DNA of 18,412 bases from DAOUGC01 sp034429695 (GTDB taxonomy: Bacteria > Chloroflexota > Anaerolineae > Anaerolineales > Anaerolineaceae). The notes under the pieces are model-generated. The model did not search any database. It had not been told where the DNA came from and saw nothing but the letters and a program-made list of their open reading frames with translations. Shown here one piece after another: positions 6,846 to 14,471 of the stretch (positions are counted from its first letter, which is position 1; each line of letters starts with the position of its first letter). The position numbers were made by a program, and so were the translations under genes. Location: positions 1 to 18,412 of the forward strand of contig DAOUGC010000206.1 of the NCBI GenBank assembly GCA_034429695.1. Direction: 5' to 3'.

Positions 6846-8501
6846 ATGGACAGGGATTATTTGTTGCTTGCATTGGGCGTGGTGGTTGGGGTGGTGATCA
6901 ATGTCGGCGCCCTCATCGTGATTTATAGGCGGGGTCTGGCCATATTGCTTGGGGTTTCCATGGCGCTGGTTGCCGGCATTGTTGCGTTTGCCGGGTTTTA
7001 CCTGGGGCGCGAAGGGATTGAGCCGGGGCGACTGGCGATTGCGCTTGTCATCGTTTTGCCGGTCCTGTTTGGGATCACCATTTACAACCTCAGGAGGATC
7101 GTCCATCCAGCGAGGTTGCTTGCCAAAATTGCCGATGAAATTTCTGAGGGGGAAGTCCACCATGAAGTGACATTTAAAGCTGGTGACGAGATGGGGGATC
7201 TCGCCGACAGTTATCGGCGCATGATCGCCTACCTCAAGAGGGCGGTGGCGGCCATTGAACGCATGGCGGATAATGATCTCACCCAGCAAATCACACCGGA
7301 AACGGAACGGGATTCTTTATCCATCTCCCTGCAACACTTGCAGGCTCAATTAAGCACCCTGGTTTCAGGGATGATGGAAAGCGCCAGACAACTGGACATG
7401 GCTGCCCGGCAGGTCGCGGATGCGGTCAGGGACTCAAATGCTGCCACTGCCCAGATTGCCAGTAGCATTCAGCAGGTGGCGCACAGCTCCAATCAGCAGA
7501 CCGAAGGGATTGGACGCACCACTGCAGCGGTGGACGCCATGGCGCAACAAATGGATCAACTGGCGTTACAGGCGCGTGAGGAAACGGCGTCCATGCAGCA
7601 CAGTCAGGATGTGGCCCGTCAGATGGATGTGGTTGTCAGGCGGGTGCAGACATCGGCTGAACAAAGCGCCCACAGCGCGGAGGAAGCCTCTCATGGAGCG
7701 CTGGCTGGCTCGAGGATTGTGCGGGAAACCATTGACGGCATGGAGGTCATCAGGGCCAAAGTGGCGTTATCTTCCCAGAGAGTGCAGGACATGAGCGCAA
7801 GCTCGGGCGCGATCAGTGAAATCCTGAGTACCATAGAAGATATTGCCAGCCAGACCAACCTGCTGGCGCTCAATGCCGCCATTGAAGCTGCACGCGCCGG
7901 GGAACACGGCAAGGGTTTCTCAGTGGTGGCAGAGGAAGTGCGCAAACTGGCTGAGAAAAGCATGCAGGCCACCCATGAAATTGGCGGGCTGATCGAGGTG
8001 ATCCAGCGAACCGTGGCGGATGCTGTGAAAGCCATGTCGGATGGCAGCGTGGAAGTGGAAAATGGGGTCAAACGCGCCGGAAATGCCGGTCAGGCCTTGG
8101 AGGATATCCTTGGGTCGGTGAATGACATGGCAGACATGGTGGGTCAGATTGCCGCGGCGGCAGCCGAAATGAGCAGCCTCTCAGCGGAAGTGAGTCACAG
8201 CGCAGAATCAGCAGCCAGTATGACAGGCCGCAGCCTCTCCACCACCCAGGTGGTGCTTGGACTTTCGGGGCAGGCAGTGGATGCCATGAATGACATTGCC
8301 GGCATCAGCGAGGAAAATAACGCCGCAGTCGAAGAAGTGAGCGCCAGCGCCGAGGAAGTTCACGGGCGCATGAGCGAGCTGACGGATTCGGCTGCCCAGA
8401 TGCAGGAGATGGCTGGACGGTTGTACGGCATGGTGCGACAGTTTAAAGTTCGCGGCGGTGTTCACGGCACACAGGTCCTACCAGCCGCCATGCGGGTCTG
8501 A
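6846..8501 (+). CDS. Methyl-accepting chemotaxis protein without an extracytoplasmic sensor domain
   Basis: This 551-residue chemoreceptor has three hydrophobic segments at about 3-27, 32-54 and 63-82. They are joined by very short loops, so no periplasmic ligand domain is present. A HAMP domain follows (~84-135), then a second HAMP-like unit (~136-175), a long coiled coil, and the conserved cytoplasmic hairpin tip (about 334-364, containing QTNLLALNAAIEAARAGE). There is no C-terminal CheR/CheB tethering pentapeptide. The ATG at 6846 follows GGAGG, with tight spacing; a GTG at 6825 is an alternative. It would signal to CheA through CheW, but neither CheA nor CheY is in the window. A Pro-rich CheW protein and a ParA are 0.7-2.4 kb away. 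Input is probably intramembrane or cytoplasmic. Confidence 0.92.
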   Translation: MDRDYLLLALGVVVGVVINVGALIVIYRRGLAILLGVSMALVAGIVAFAGFYLGREGIEPGRLAIALVIVLPVLFGITIYNLRRIVHPARLLAKIADEISEGEVHHEVTFKAGDEMGDLADSYRRMIAYLKRAVAAIERMADNDLTQQITPETERDSLSISLQHLQAQLSTLVSGMMESARQLDMAARQVADAVRDSNAATAQIASSIQQVAHSSNQQTEGIGRTTAAVDAMAQQMDQLALQAREETASMQHSQDVARQMDVVVRRVQTSAEQSAHSAEEASHGALAGSRIVRETIDGMEVIRAKVALSSQRVQDMSASSGAISEILSTIEDIASQTNLLALNAAIEAARAGEHGKGFSVVAEEVRKLAEKSMQATHEIGGLIEVIQRTVADAVKAMSDGSVEVENGVKRAGNAGQALEDILGSVNDMADMVGQIAAAAAEMSSLSAEVSHSAESAASMTGRSLSTTQVVLGLSGQAVDAMNDIAGISEENNAAVEEVSASAEEVHGRMSELTDSAAQMQEMAGRLYGMVRQFKVRGGVHGTQVLPAAMRV

Positions 8502-8538
8502 CCGGTCAATTCTCTTTTCAGTTTCTTGCTGGCTGGTT

Positions 8539-8564
8539 GATTCTGCTATACTAATAGCAGAATC
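8539..8564 (+). promoter_or_regulatory. Extended -10 promoter overlapped by a perfect palindromic operator
   Basis: GATTCTGCTA (8539-8548) and TAGCAGAATC (8555-8564) form a perfect 10-bp inverted repeat around TACTAA. The -10 box TATACT (8547-8552) with an upstream TGC lies inside it. A weak -35 candidate is TTGCTG at 8526-8531. No T-run follows, so it reads as an operator for the downstream nitroreductase-family gene (start 8586) rather than a terminator. Confidence 0.6.
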
Positions 8565-8585
8565 TGTTCGGCATGGGGAGGATAT

Positions 8586-9182
8586 ATGAGCGAGAAACCT
8601 GACAGCAATTTTTTCCTGAGGCAGGGTTTTAAATATTTTAACCGCTTCATGGTTTTTCTGTGGCGGCTGGGTCTGGGTGGTATCATCAACTGGGGGCATC
8701 CCTACAGTGGGCGCATCATGGTGCTGAGGCACTGGGGGCGTAAATCAGGCACGCGCAGGGAGACGCCGGTGAATTACGCCATCATTGGTGGCGATGTTTA
8801 CTGCACGGCTGGGTTTGGGGGCAGCACCGACTGGTATCGCAATGTGGTCTCCAGCCCGCAGGTGGAGGTATGGCTGCCGGATGAATGGTGGACGGGTACG
8901 GCTGAGGATGTTTCTGATTCGCCTGACCGCTTGAGTTTATTGAGGAACGTCTTAAAAAACAGCGGTTTTGCCGCTTACGCAGCCGGGATTGACCCGGAAA
9001 AAATGACCGATACCCAGTTGGATGTTGCCACGCGCGAATATTGCCTGGTGCGCATCCGGCGGGGTGAGGCACGCACCGGCAAGGGCGGCCCGGGTGAACT
9101 GGCCTGGGTCTGGCCCATTGCAGTGTTTGCCATGCTGCCATTTGTGATGGGCAACCGCAGGCGGCGCGCCAAACGCCGATAA
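8586..9182 (+). CDS. Nitroreductase family deazaflavin (F420)-dependent oxidoreductase, membrane-anchored
   Basis: This 198-residue protein resembles the Ddn/DUF385 split-barrel family. It has LRHWGRKSGTRRETPVNYA followed by GGDVYCTAGFGGSTDWYRNV and a P-x-VEVWL strand, which in the family contact F420 or bind fatty acids and flavins. It may reduce nitro compounds, quinones or other lipophilic substrates; the choice of F420 over FMN is inferred from the family. After the fold there is a hydrophobic segment (LAWVWPIAVFAMLPFVMG) and an RRRRAKRR-like basic end, so it is probably tail-anchored in the membrane. GGAGG precedes the ATG. It is a single-gene unit between an operator-bearing promoter and a strong terminator. 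Confidence 0.82.
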   Translation: MSEKPDSNFFLRQGFKYFNRFMVFLWRLGLGGIINWGHPYSGRIMVLRHWGRKSGTRRETPVNYAIIGGDVYCTAGFGGSTDWYRNVVSSPQVEVWLPDEWWTGTAEDVSDSPDRLSLLRNVLKNSGFAAYAAGIDPEKMTDTQLDVATREYCLVRIRRGEARTGKGGPGELAWVWPIAVFAMLPFVMGNRRRRAKRR

Positions 9183-9189
9183 ATGCATG

Positions 9190-9219
9190 AAAAAATCCCC
9201 GCCAAAGCGGGGATTTTTT
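9190..9219. terminator. Bidirectional intrinsic terminator
   Basis: AAAAAATCCCCGC (9190-9202) and GCGGGGATTTTTT (9207-9219) form a perfect 13-bp stem with a CAAA loop. T-runs exist on both strands. It lies between the convergent nitroreductase-family gene and the CheW-domain gene and can end both transcripts. Confidence 0.92.
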
Positions 9220-9236
9220 ATATGTGAAATTGATTT

Positions 9237-10127
9237 TCAGGCAACCGTGATGATGCGCTCGACGTTGAGCAGGATCACCAACCGATCATCAGCGCGGGCA
9301 ATGCCGGTAATGTAAGGTGTCGCGCCGGATGTGGTGATGGCGGGAGCAGGCTCGATATGATTGGACTGGATGGTGAGCACCTCGGCCACTTCATCCACCA
9401 GCAGACCGGCAGGCTCGGTACCGATGCGAATGACAATGATGCGGCTTTCGCGGGTCTCATCGGCGTCCGGCAGGCCAAAACGGCGGCGCAGGCTGAACAC
9501 AGGCAGTACACTGCCGCGCAGGTTGGTAAGCCCAATGTTGTATTTGGGAACGTGCGGCAGCGGAGTGATCGACTGCATGGTGATGATGCTCTCGACAAAG
9601 TGAATGTTGACCCCGTAATACTGGCCGTCGAGTTTAAATATCACCAGGTGGGATGCCTCCGATTCAAGCACGGCTTCGTCGGTGTTCGCAACCGGGGGTG
9701 GCGTTTGTTGTTGGGGGACAGCCGCCTGTGGTGGGGGGGCAGCTTGCGTGGCCACGGGCGCCGGAGCAGGCCGGGTTTCGGCCACCGTGGGCTGAGCTTG
9801 GATTACGGCTGCTTCAACGGGTGATGCCACCGGCACAGAGTCAAGGAGTGGGGTCGCCACGGGGGGCGTTTCAATGGCTGGCGTCACCACGGGGGCAGCT
9901 TCCACTGGCTCGGCTTTCTTTGCACGCGGAGTGGAAGGTTTTGATGTACGCGGCGCAGCCGGCCGGGTTTTCACTTCAACTGCCGGTGGGGTGGTTTCAA
10001 CCGGCGCAGCCGGTGTCTCAACCGGAGTCTGTGGATTTTCCCCGCCGTTGTTTACTGGTCGGGCGCGCGGGTTGGAGAACAGGTTATTAATGGCTGCTTC
10101 CAGTTTTTTCTTTTTTTGTGGGCTCAT
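9237..10127 (-). CDS. CheW-domain protein with long Pro/Ala-rich N-terminus (ParP-like)
   Basis: The protein has 296 residues. Residues 1-18 are a Lys-rich, probably helical start (MSPQKKKKLEAAINNLF). About 20-157 is low-complexity Pro/Ala/Val/Thr sequence predicted to be disordered. A CheW fold covers ~158-294, with NLRGSVLPV at 202-210 and a VDEVAEV strand near the end. CheW proteins couple chemoreceptors to CheA; a plain CheW has about 150 residues, so half of this one is extra. It lies 33 bases after a ParA ATPase on the same strand, with AAGGAAG ahead of its ATG. The Pro-rich plus CheW-like layout next to ParA matches Vibrio ParP, which binds ParC (a ParA) through its N-terminal region and arrays through its CheW-like (AIF) domain. 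The CheW fold is certain; the ParP-like role is inferred. Confidence 0.85.
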   Translation of the reverse strand: MSPQKKKKLEAAINNLFSNPRARPVNNGGENPQTPVETPAAPVETTPPAVEVKTRPAAPRTSKPSTPRAKKAEPVEAAPVVTPAIETPPVATPLLDSVPVASPVEAAVIQAQPTVAETRPAPAPVATQAAPPPQAAVPQQQTPPPVANTDEAVLESEASHLVIFKLDGQYYGVNIHFVESIITMQSITPLPHVPKYNIGLTNLRGSVLPVFSLRRRFGLPDADETRESRIIVIRIGTEPAGLLVDEVAEVLTIQSNHIEPAPAITTSGATPYITGIARADDRLVILLNVERIITVA

Positions 10128-10160
10128 GTCATCTTCCTTGCTGGAATGATTCTTGAGAAG

Positions 10161-10934
10161 CTAACCGTTAAAGCGTTGTGCCAGTTCGGCAGCCAGTTCC
10201 CGATACTGCCCGCTGGCGCGGGTTCGACTGGCATAGGTGATTACCGGTTCGTTTGCCATCACACTTTCGCGCAAACGGGTGTCTGTGCTGATCACAGTTT
10301 CAAGTAAATCATTGCCAAAGTTCTCACGCAACTGCTCCAAAATGCGCCGTGAAATCGAAGGGCGGGCGTCAAACATGGAGACAAACAAGGCATACTGAAG
10401 GCGTGGATTGGTGTGATTGCGCACTGCCGAGACTATCTCAAGCAGGTTCATTAATCCGCGCGTGGCAAAATAATCGCACTGTGTGGGGATTAATGCCAGG
10501 TCGGCAGCGGTGAGCGCCATGATGGTCAACGCGCCAAGCGATGGCGGGCAATCAATCAGGATGTAATCAAATGGCTGCGGCAGGGCAGCCAGGGTGTCGC
10601 GCAGGAATTTCTCATACCCCGGATGCTCACGCCCGTTCATCTCCAGTTCCACCAGGCGTTGATCGGTGGGCAGTACATACAGCCCTTCCATGGGGGTTGC
10701 CTGCAGCGCCGATGCCAGGTCGCCGTCCTGCTGTTGGGGGTCGAGCACGTCCACGATGGTGCAATCGAGCTCTTCCGGTTCAAAGCCGACCGCCATGGTC
10801 AGGTTCGCCTGGGGGTCGAGATCGATGATCAGGACGCGGCTGCCGGTTTCAGCCAGACACGCGCCCAGTGAGACACACGATGTGGTCTTTGCCACACCAC
10901 CTTTTTGGTTGCTGATCGCGATCGTCAGGGTCAT
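10161..10934 (-). CDS. ParA/MinD-family ATPase (ParC-like, chemotaxis-array positioning candidate)
   Basis: This 257-residue ParA-type P-loop ATPase has the deviant Walker A KGGVAKTT at 11-18, Walker A' IDLDPQANLT, and Walker B YILIDCPP. The later TQCDYFATRGLMNLLEIV segment is typical of Soj/ParA. There is no N-terminal DNA-binding helix as in plasmid ParA of the long type, and no ParB gene or parS-like site nearby. I chose ATG 10934 over the longer reading from 10964 because GAGGAGAG lies 7 bases upstream and the extension (MVFLYEESSR) is unlike the family. The next gene carries a CheW domain, so the cargo is probably a chemoreceptor array rather than DNA. It could alternatively be a general Soj protein. 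Confidence 0.87.
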   Translation of the reverse strand: MTLTIAISNQKGGVAKTTSCVSLGACLAETGSRVLIIDLDPQANLTMAVGFEPEELDCTIVDVLDPQQQDGDLASALQATPMEGLYVLPTDQRLVELEMNGREHPGYEKFLRDTLAALPQPFDYILIDCPPSLGALTIMALTAADLALIPTQCDYFATRGLMNLLEIVSAVRNHTNPRLQYALFVSMFDARPSISRRILEQLRENFGNDLLETVISTDTRLRESVMANEPVITYASRTRASGQYRELAAELAQRFNG

Positions 10935-10953
10935 ACGAGAACTCTCCTCGTAT
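10933..10953 (-). promoter_or_regulatory. Hairpin burying the ribosome-binding site of the ParA gene
   Basis: On the minus strand ATACGAG and CTCGTAT form a perfect 7-bp stem around GAGAGTT. The Shine-Dalgarno run GAGGAGAG is split between the stem and loop, and the first two bases of the AUG are in the stem. The pairing would limit translation, so it may be a translational control element. The stem is seen; the function is inferred. Confidence 0.45.
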
Positions 10954-11053
10954 AGGAATACCATATCCTGAGGAAAGAAACCATAAAACCGGTGTAAAAG
11001 TTGACCAAAAGTGCTGAAAAGGAAAAGTGGGGTGATCTTTTGGTTTTCAATCG

Positions 11054-11085
11054 TGCTATACTGATTTGGCTGGTGGTTTTACCAG
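11054..11085 (+). promoter_or_regulatory. Extended -10 promoter and FadR-like operator of the glycyl radical operon
   Basis: TGCTATACT at 11054-11062 is an extended -10 box. CTGGT at 11070-11074 and ACCAG at 11081-11085 form an inverted repeat around GGTTTT, at the expected transcription start. The half-sites resemble the CTGGT/ACCAG of FadR-type operators, but the spacing is 6 rather than 3 bases. Autoregulation by the FadR-type protein encoded just downstream is the natural reading. Confidence 0.5.
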
Positions 11086-11119
11086 ATTATCCCATTGTTG
11101 TTGTACAGCGGAACCAAAT

Positions 11120-11839
11120 ATGGAACCATTGCGTGTCCAAAGTCTAAAAGATGCCTGCGTCCAGCGTTTGGAGGGGTTGATCCTCTCCGGCGAGTGGCGC
11201 ATCGGTATGCGCCTGCCTGCCGAGCGCGATCTGGCGACGCAACTCAACATCAGCAGGCCGGTGCTGCACGAAGCGCTGGTTGACCTGGCCTCCAAGGGGC
11301 TGGTGACCATTGAGCCGCGCCGCGGGGTGTTCATCAATGACTACCGCACCAGCGGGTCCTGCACGTTGCTTTCATCACTACTTTCTTACAGCGGCGGGCA
11401 ACTGGACCCGGAGTTTATCCGTTCCTTGATGGCCATGCGCATGCTGATGGAGACCGAATCGGCCGCACTGGCTGCGATCAACCGCACTGATGCGAACCTG
11501 GCTGAGTTTGACGCCATTCTGGAGCAGGAAAAACAGGGCGGGCTGAAAAACGGAACCCTGGTTGCACTGGATTTTTCCTTCCATTTGCTCACCTCCATCT
11601 CATCCGGCAACCTGGTTTACCCGCTCATCATAAATTCATTCAAAGCCGTTTATACGCACATCACCGGGCAGTTCTTTGAGCACTACACCGCCACACCGGT
11701 GGTGGATGCTGTTTTTGCCTATCACCGCCGGCTGGTTGAGGCGATCGCCGCCCGCCAGTCTGAAGAAGCCGCTGCTGCCATGCAAGCCATGTTGCAGCAC
11801 GGCGCTGACCATCTGTCGAGGATCCCTTCCCAATCCTGA
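11120..11839 (+). CDS. FadR/GntR-family transcriptional regulator (FCD domain)
   Basis: The protein has 239 residues. The N-terminal winged helix-turn-helix (about 5-72) contains LPAERDLATQLNISRPVLHE and EPRRGVFIND, the standard GntR pattern. The C-terminal helical domain (~80-235) is of the FCD type, with DFSFH and H-x2-L-EAI elements in the places where FCD members bind a metal and a small carboxylate ligand. FadR-type regulators usually sense a substrate or intermediate of the pathway they control. I chose ATG 11120 because the upstream in-frame 18 residues are Cys-rich and unlike the family; the ribosome site is weak. It is followed after 29 bases by the glycyl radical enzyme gene and is probably its local regulator. 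Confidence 0.85.
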   Translation: MEPLRVQSLKDACVQRLEGLILSGEWRIGMRLPAERDLATQLNISRPVLHEALVDLASKGLVTIEPRRGVFINDYRTSGSCTLLSSLLSYSGGQLDPEFIRSLMAMRMLMETESAALAAINRTDANLAEFDAILEQEKQGGLKNGTLVALDFSFHLLTSISSGNLVYPLIINSFKAVYTHITGQFFEHYTATPVVDAVFAYHRRLVEAIAARQSEEAAAAMQAMLQHGADHLSRIPSQS

Positions 11840-11868
11840 TTTCAGTTTGCTTTGAACAAGGAGTCTTT

Positions 11869-14403
11869 ATGTGCGCTCCAACCACCCCCGAACGACCCCG
11901 ATATACGATCAAGACCCCCGCTAATCTCTCGCCGCGTGTGCAGTGGCTGAGGGATTATTATTTTCAGGGGGTCAAGCGCGCCTGGAACAACGAGTTCACC
12001 GCGTGGACCACAGGCGCTCCGTGGGACTTTCAGTTTAACGAGTTGTCGTTTTACATTGTCCCGGAAACCTATACCTTCCTGCAGACCTTTCGATCCTCCT
12101 TCCGGCAGAGTGCGCGTCCGGTGAGGTTGCCAGCGGACTTCTGGACCTGGAGCCTGGTGGAACGCAGGGCATGGTTTGTGCGCGCGGTGATGGTTGATTA
12201 CCTGCCCAAGGAGATCCTCCCGGGTGATTTAATCGCAGGCGGGCGCTTTAACATCCTGGCTTCGTGCTGTATGAATGAGCGGGAGGCAAAGGAACGCGAC
12301 GCGCTGGTTTACGGGCCAAAGGGCTGTCGGGCTGCCATGCTGTGGTTGCACAATCACGGCTACGGCAATGCGGGCGCCACCAGCGGACATCTGGTGCCGG
12401 GTTACGGTGAGGTCATTCAGCGCGGCTGGAAAGGCATCCATGCTGACCTGGAGCGTCATTACACTGCCTTGAGCGAGACTGAAAAGCGCGGAAGCAAAGG
12501 TGCGCAGTTGCGCGCCATGATGACCGCCGCCACGCTGCCGCGCGACCTGGCGCTGGAATATAGCAAGGTGTGCCAGTCGCTGGCAGACACGGAAAGCGAC
12601 GAGCAGCGCCAGACCGAATTGATCGAGATGGCGCAGATCCTCCAGCGCGTTCCGTGGGAACCGGCGCAAAGCTTCTGGGAGGGGCTGCAGTCGTTATGGA
12701 TTACTCATATGCTGGTGATGAGCGACGAGGGTTATCCCGGCCCCGGTGATTCCTTTGGACGGGTGGACCAGTATCTGTACCCGGCCTGGCAGTGGTCGTT
12801 GGAGCAGGGCATGGACCGCGAGTTTGGCAAGGAGATCCTGCGCTGTTTCTGGATTCACTGCAATACCGCTTACGACGCGATGATCCGCACGGGTGGCAAT
12901 CAGGGTATCACTGCCGGTTACGGGCAGTTGATCACCCTGTCTGGCATGGGGCCGGACGGCATCGATCTGACCAATGATCTCTCCTATGCCATGCTGGAAG
13001 TGATCGACGAAATGTCGCCCATTCTGGAACCCAAACCCAACGTGCGTCTGCACCGCGGCAGCCCGGAGAAGTTGCTCGACAGGGTGGTTGAAATGATTGC
13101 CTCAAGCCAGGGCGCGCCCTTCCTGTTGAACTTCGATGAGCGCTCGATGGCGGGCATGTTACTGCAGGCTGAAAAGGGCGGCGTCCAGCACCTGATCAAC
13201 CCATCCAATGTGCACGATTACGCTCCGGTGGGCTGCCTGGAAAACACCATGGTGGGTAATGACCGTTCGGGGACGGTGGACAACAATCTGAATCTGTTGA
13301 AAGCCGTTGAGCTGGCGCTAACTGGTGGGTATGACCTGCTGCCGTTCACCGACCCGATGACCGGCAAGACCGACCCGCCACAGCGCGACGGCGCAGATAC
13401 CGGCGACCCGTGCGACCCTGCCAGCGCAGCCCGTTTTGCCTCATGGGATGGATTCTGGGCGGCGTATGTCGAGCAAACGCACGCCATCATTGCCAGAATG
13501 GTGGATGTGTACGAGATGTCAGAAGCGGTGCGGGCGCGTTTCCACCCCACACCGTATCTGTCCTGCCTGGTCAGGGGCTGTGCCGAACAGGGGCTGGATA
13601 TCACCCAGGGCGGCGCGCAGTTGAACTTCACCACGCTCGAGGCGGTGACCTACGCCACCACGGTGGACTCCCTTCTGGCGGTGAAATACCTTGTTTACGA
13701 TAAAAAACTGTGCACCCTGCCGCAACTGGTGCAGGCGCTGCGCGATAACTGGGTTGGGCATGAGGTGCTGCAGGCGCAGGCAGTCAACCGCGCACCCAAA
13801 TATGGGCGCGACGACGACGAGGCGGATGCGCTGGCGCTGCAGGTGATGCAGGTGTGGACCGATGAGACCTGGAAGCACCGCACACGCAGCACCCACCGCC
13901 AGTTCAGGCCTGGCATGTTGAGCTGGAATTACTGGATCGCTTATTCGGATATTTTGCCGGCCAGCCCGGACGGGCGCGCCAAGGGCAAGTTCTTATCCAA
14001 TGCATTATGCCCATCCAACGGGGCTGATATTAACGGACCCACATCCAACGTCAACTCGGTGGGCAAGGTGCTGGGTGGCAGGGCTGACGAAGGCGGTTTT
14101 TATGCAGGTTACCTCAACTTGCTGCCCAACGGCGGCAGCCACACCATGACCTTCAACCCGTCCCTGCTGCGCGACCCCGAACACCGCGACAAGTTCAAGG
14201 CGTTCATCAAGGGCTACATCGAGAACGGCGGCACGGCGCTGCAGATTAACATGATCGATGCCGACATGCTGCGCGATGCCCAGCTTCACCCCGAAGACTA
14301 CCGCCATCTGCTGGTGCGTGTGACCGGCTACAACGCTTACTTCACCAGCATCGGCAAGGAGCTGCAGGACGAAATCATCGCGCGCGAAAGTCATTCGATG
14401 TGA
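11869..14403 (+). CDS. Glycyl radical enzyme of the pyruvate formate-lyase superfamily, substrate unassigned
   Basis: The protein has 844 residues, normal for the superfamily. The radical site is RVTGY with Gly820, near the C-terminus. The catalytic thiyl residue is Cys456 in GCLE, with Glu458 two residues later. That Cys-x-Glu pattern is seen in eliminating or decarboxylating members (diol dehydratase, choline lyase and relatives) rather than PFL (Cys-Cys). Other superfamily marks are SFGRVDQYLYP (295-305), GGAQLNFTT (581-589) and PSNGADINGPTSNV (715-728). The N-terminal ~110 residues are Trp/Phe-rich and do not resemble the usual start of choline lyase, diol dehydratase or hydroxyproline dehydratase. 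GGAG lies before ATG 11869. The substrate cannot be read. It is followed by its activase and preceded by a FadR-type regulator. It is strictly oxygen-sensitive by family. Confidence 0.9.
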   Translation: MCAPTTPERPRYTIKTPANLSPRVQWLRDYYFQGVKRAWNNEFTAWTTGAPWDFQFNELSFYIVPETYTFLQTFRSSFRQSARPVRLPADFWTWSLVERRAWFVRAVMVDYLPKEILPGDLIAGGRFNILASCCMNEREAKERDALVYGPKGCRAAMLWLHNHGYGNAGATSGHLVPGYGEVIQRGWKGIHADLERHYTALSETEKRGSKGAQLRAMMTAATLPRDLALEYSKVCQSLADTESDEQRQTELIEMAQILQRVPWEPAQSFWEGLQSLWITHMLVMSDEGYPGPGDSFGRVDQYLYPAWQWSLEQGMDREFGKEILRCFWIHCNTAYDAMIRTGGNQGITAGYGQLITLSGMGPDGIDLTNDLSYAMLEVIDEMSPILEPKPNVRLHRGSPEKLLDRVVEMIASSQGAPFLLNFDERSMAGMLLQAEKGGVQHLINPSNVHDYAPVGCLENTMVGNDRSGTVDNNLNLLKAVELALTGGYDLLPFTDPMTGKTDPPQRDGADTGDPCDPASAARFASWDGFWAAYVEQTHAIIARMVDVYEMSEAVRARFHPTPYLSCLVRGCAEQGLDITQGGAQLNFTTLEAVTYATTVDSLLAVKYLVYDKKLCTLPQLVQALRDNWVGHEVLQAQAVNRAPKYGRDDDEADALALQVMQVWTDETWKHRTRSTHRQFRPGMLSWNYWIAYSDILPASPDGRAKGKFLSNALCPSNGADINGPTSNVNSVGKVLGGRADEGGFYAGYLNLLPNGGSHTMTFNPSLLRDPEHRDKFKAFIKGYIENGGTALQINMIDADMLRDAQLHPEDYRHLLVRVTGYNAYFTSIGKELQDEIIARESHSM
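14378..14403 (+). repeat. 26-bp direct repeat, copy 1 (end of glycyl radical gene)
   Basis: The sequence TCGCGCGCGAAAGTCATTCGATGTGA covers the last codons and stop of the glycyl radical gene; an identical copy starts 63 bases later. Similarity extends imperfectly on both sides (ACGAAAatc before, caATATG after). A 63-base period equals 21 codons. Confidence 0.95.
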
Positions 14404-14440
14404 ACAATATGCGGCCTCAATGTATTCCAGACGAAAATCT

Positions 14441-14466
14441 TCGCGCGCGAAAGTCATTCGATGTGA
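14441..14466 (+). repeat. 26-bp direct repeat, copy 2 (before the activase core start)
   Basis: This is identical to 14378-14403. It is followed by GCCATATG, so the stop/start neighbourhood of the glycyl radical and activase genes has been duplicated. Copy 2 lies just upstream of the ATG at 14472. Confidence 0.95.
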
Positions 14467-14471
14467 GCCAT

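Noticed and set aside
7691..8071. Minus-strand Ser/Ala-rich frame of 126 codons
   Set aside because: Antisense of the repetitive coiled-coil coding sequence of the chemoreceptor.
9653..10090. Plus-strand frames opposite the Pro/Ala-rich CheW linker
   Set aside because: Low-complexity GC-rich coding sequence keeps several frames open; none has a domain or a start signal.
14005..14457. Minus-strand frame whose N-terminus repeats MTFAR-D-DF
   Set aside because: The apparent protein repeat is only the antisense of the 63-bp-period duplication; the rest is antisense to the glycyl radical gene.
14400..14471. Real N-terminal extension of the activase from GTG 14400
   Set aside because: The 24 codons come from the duplicated junction and are unlike activase N-termini; kept only as an alternative start.
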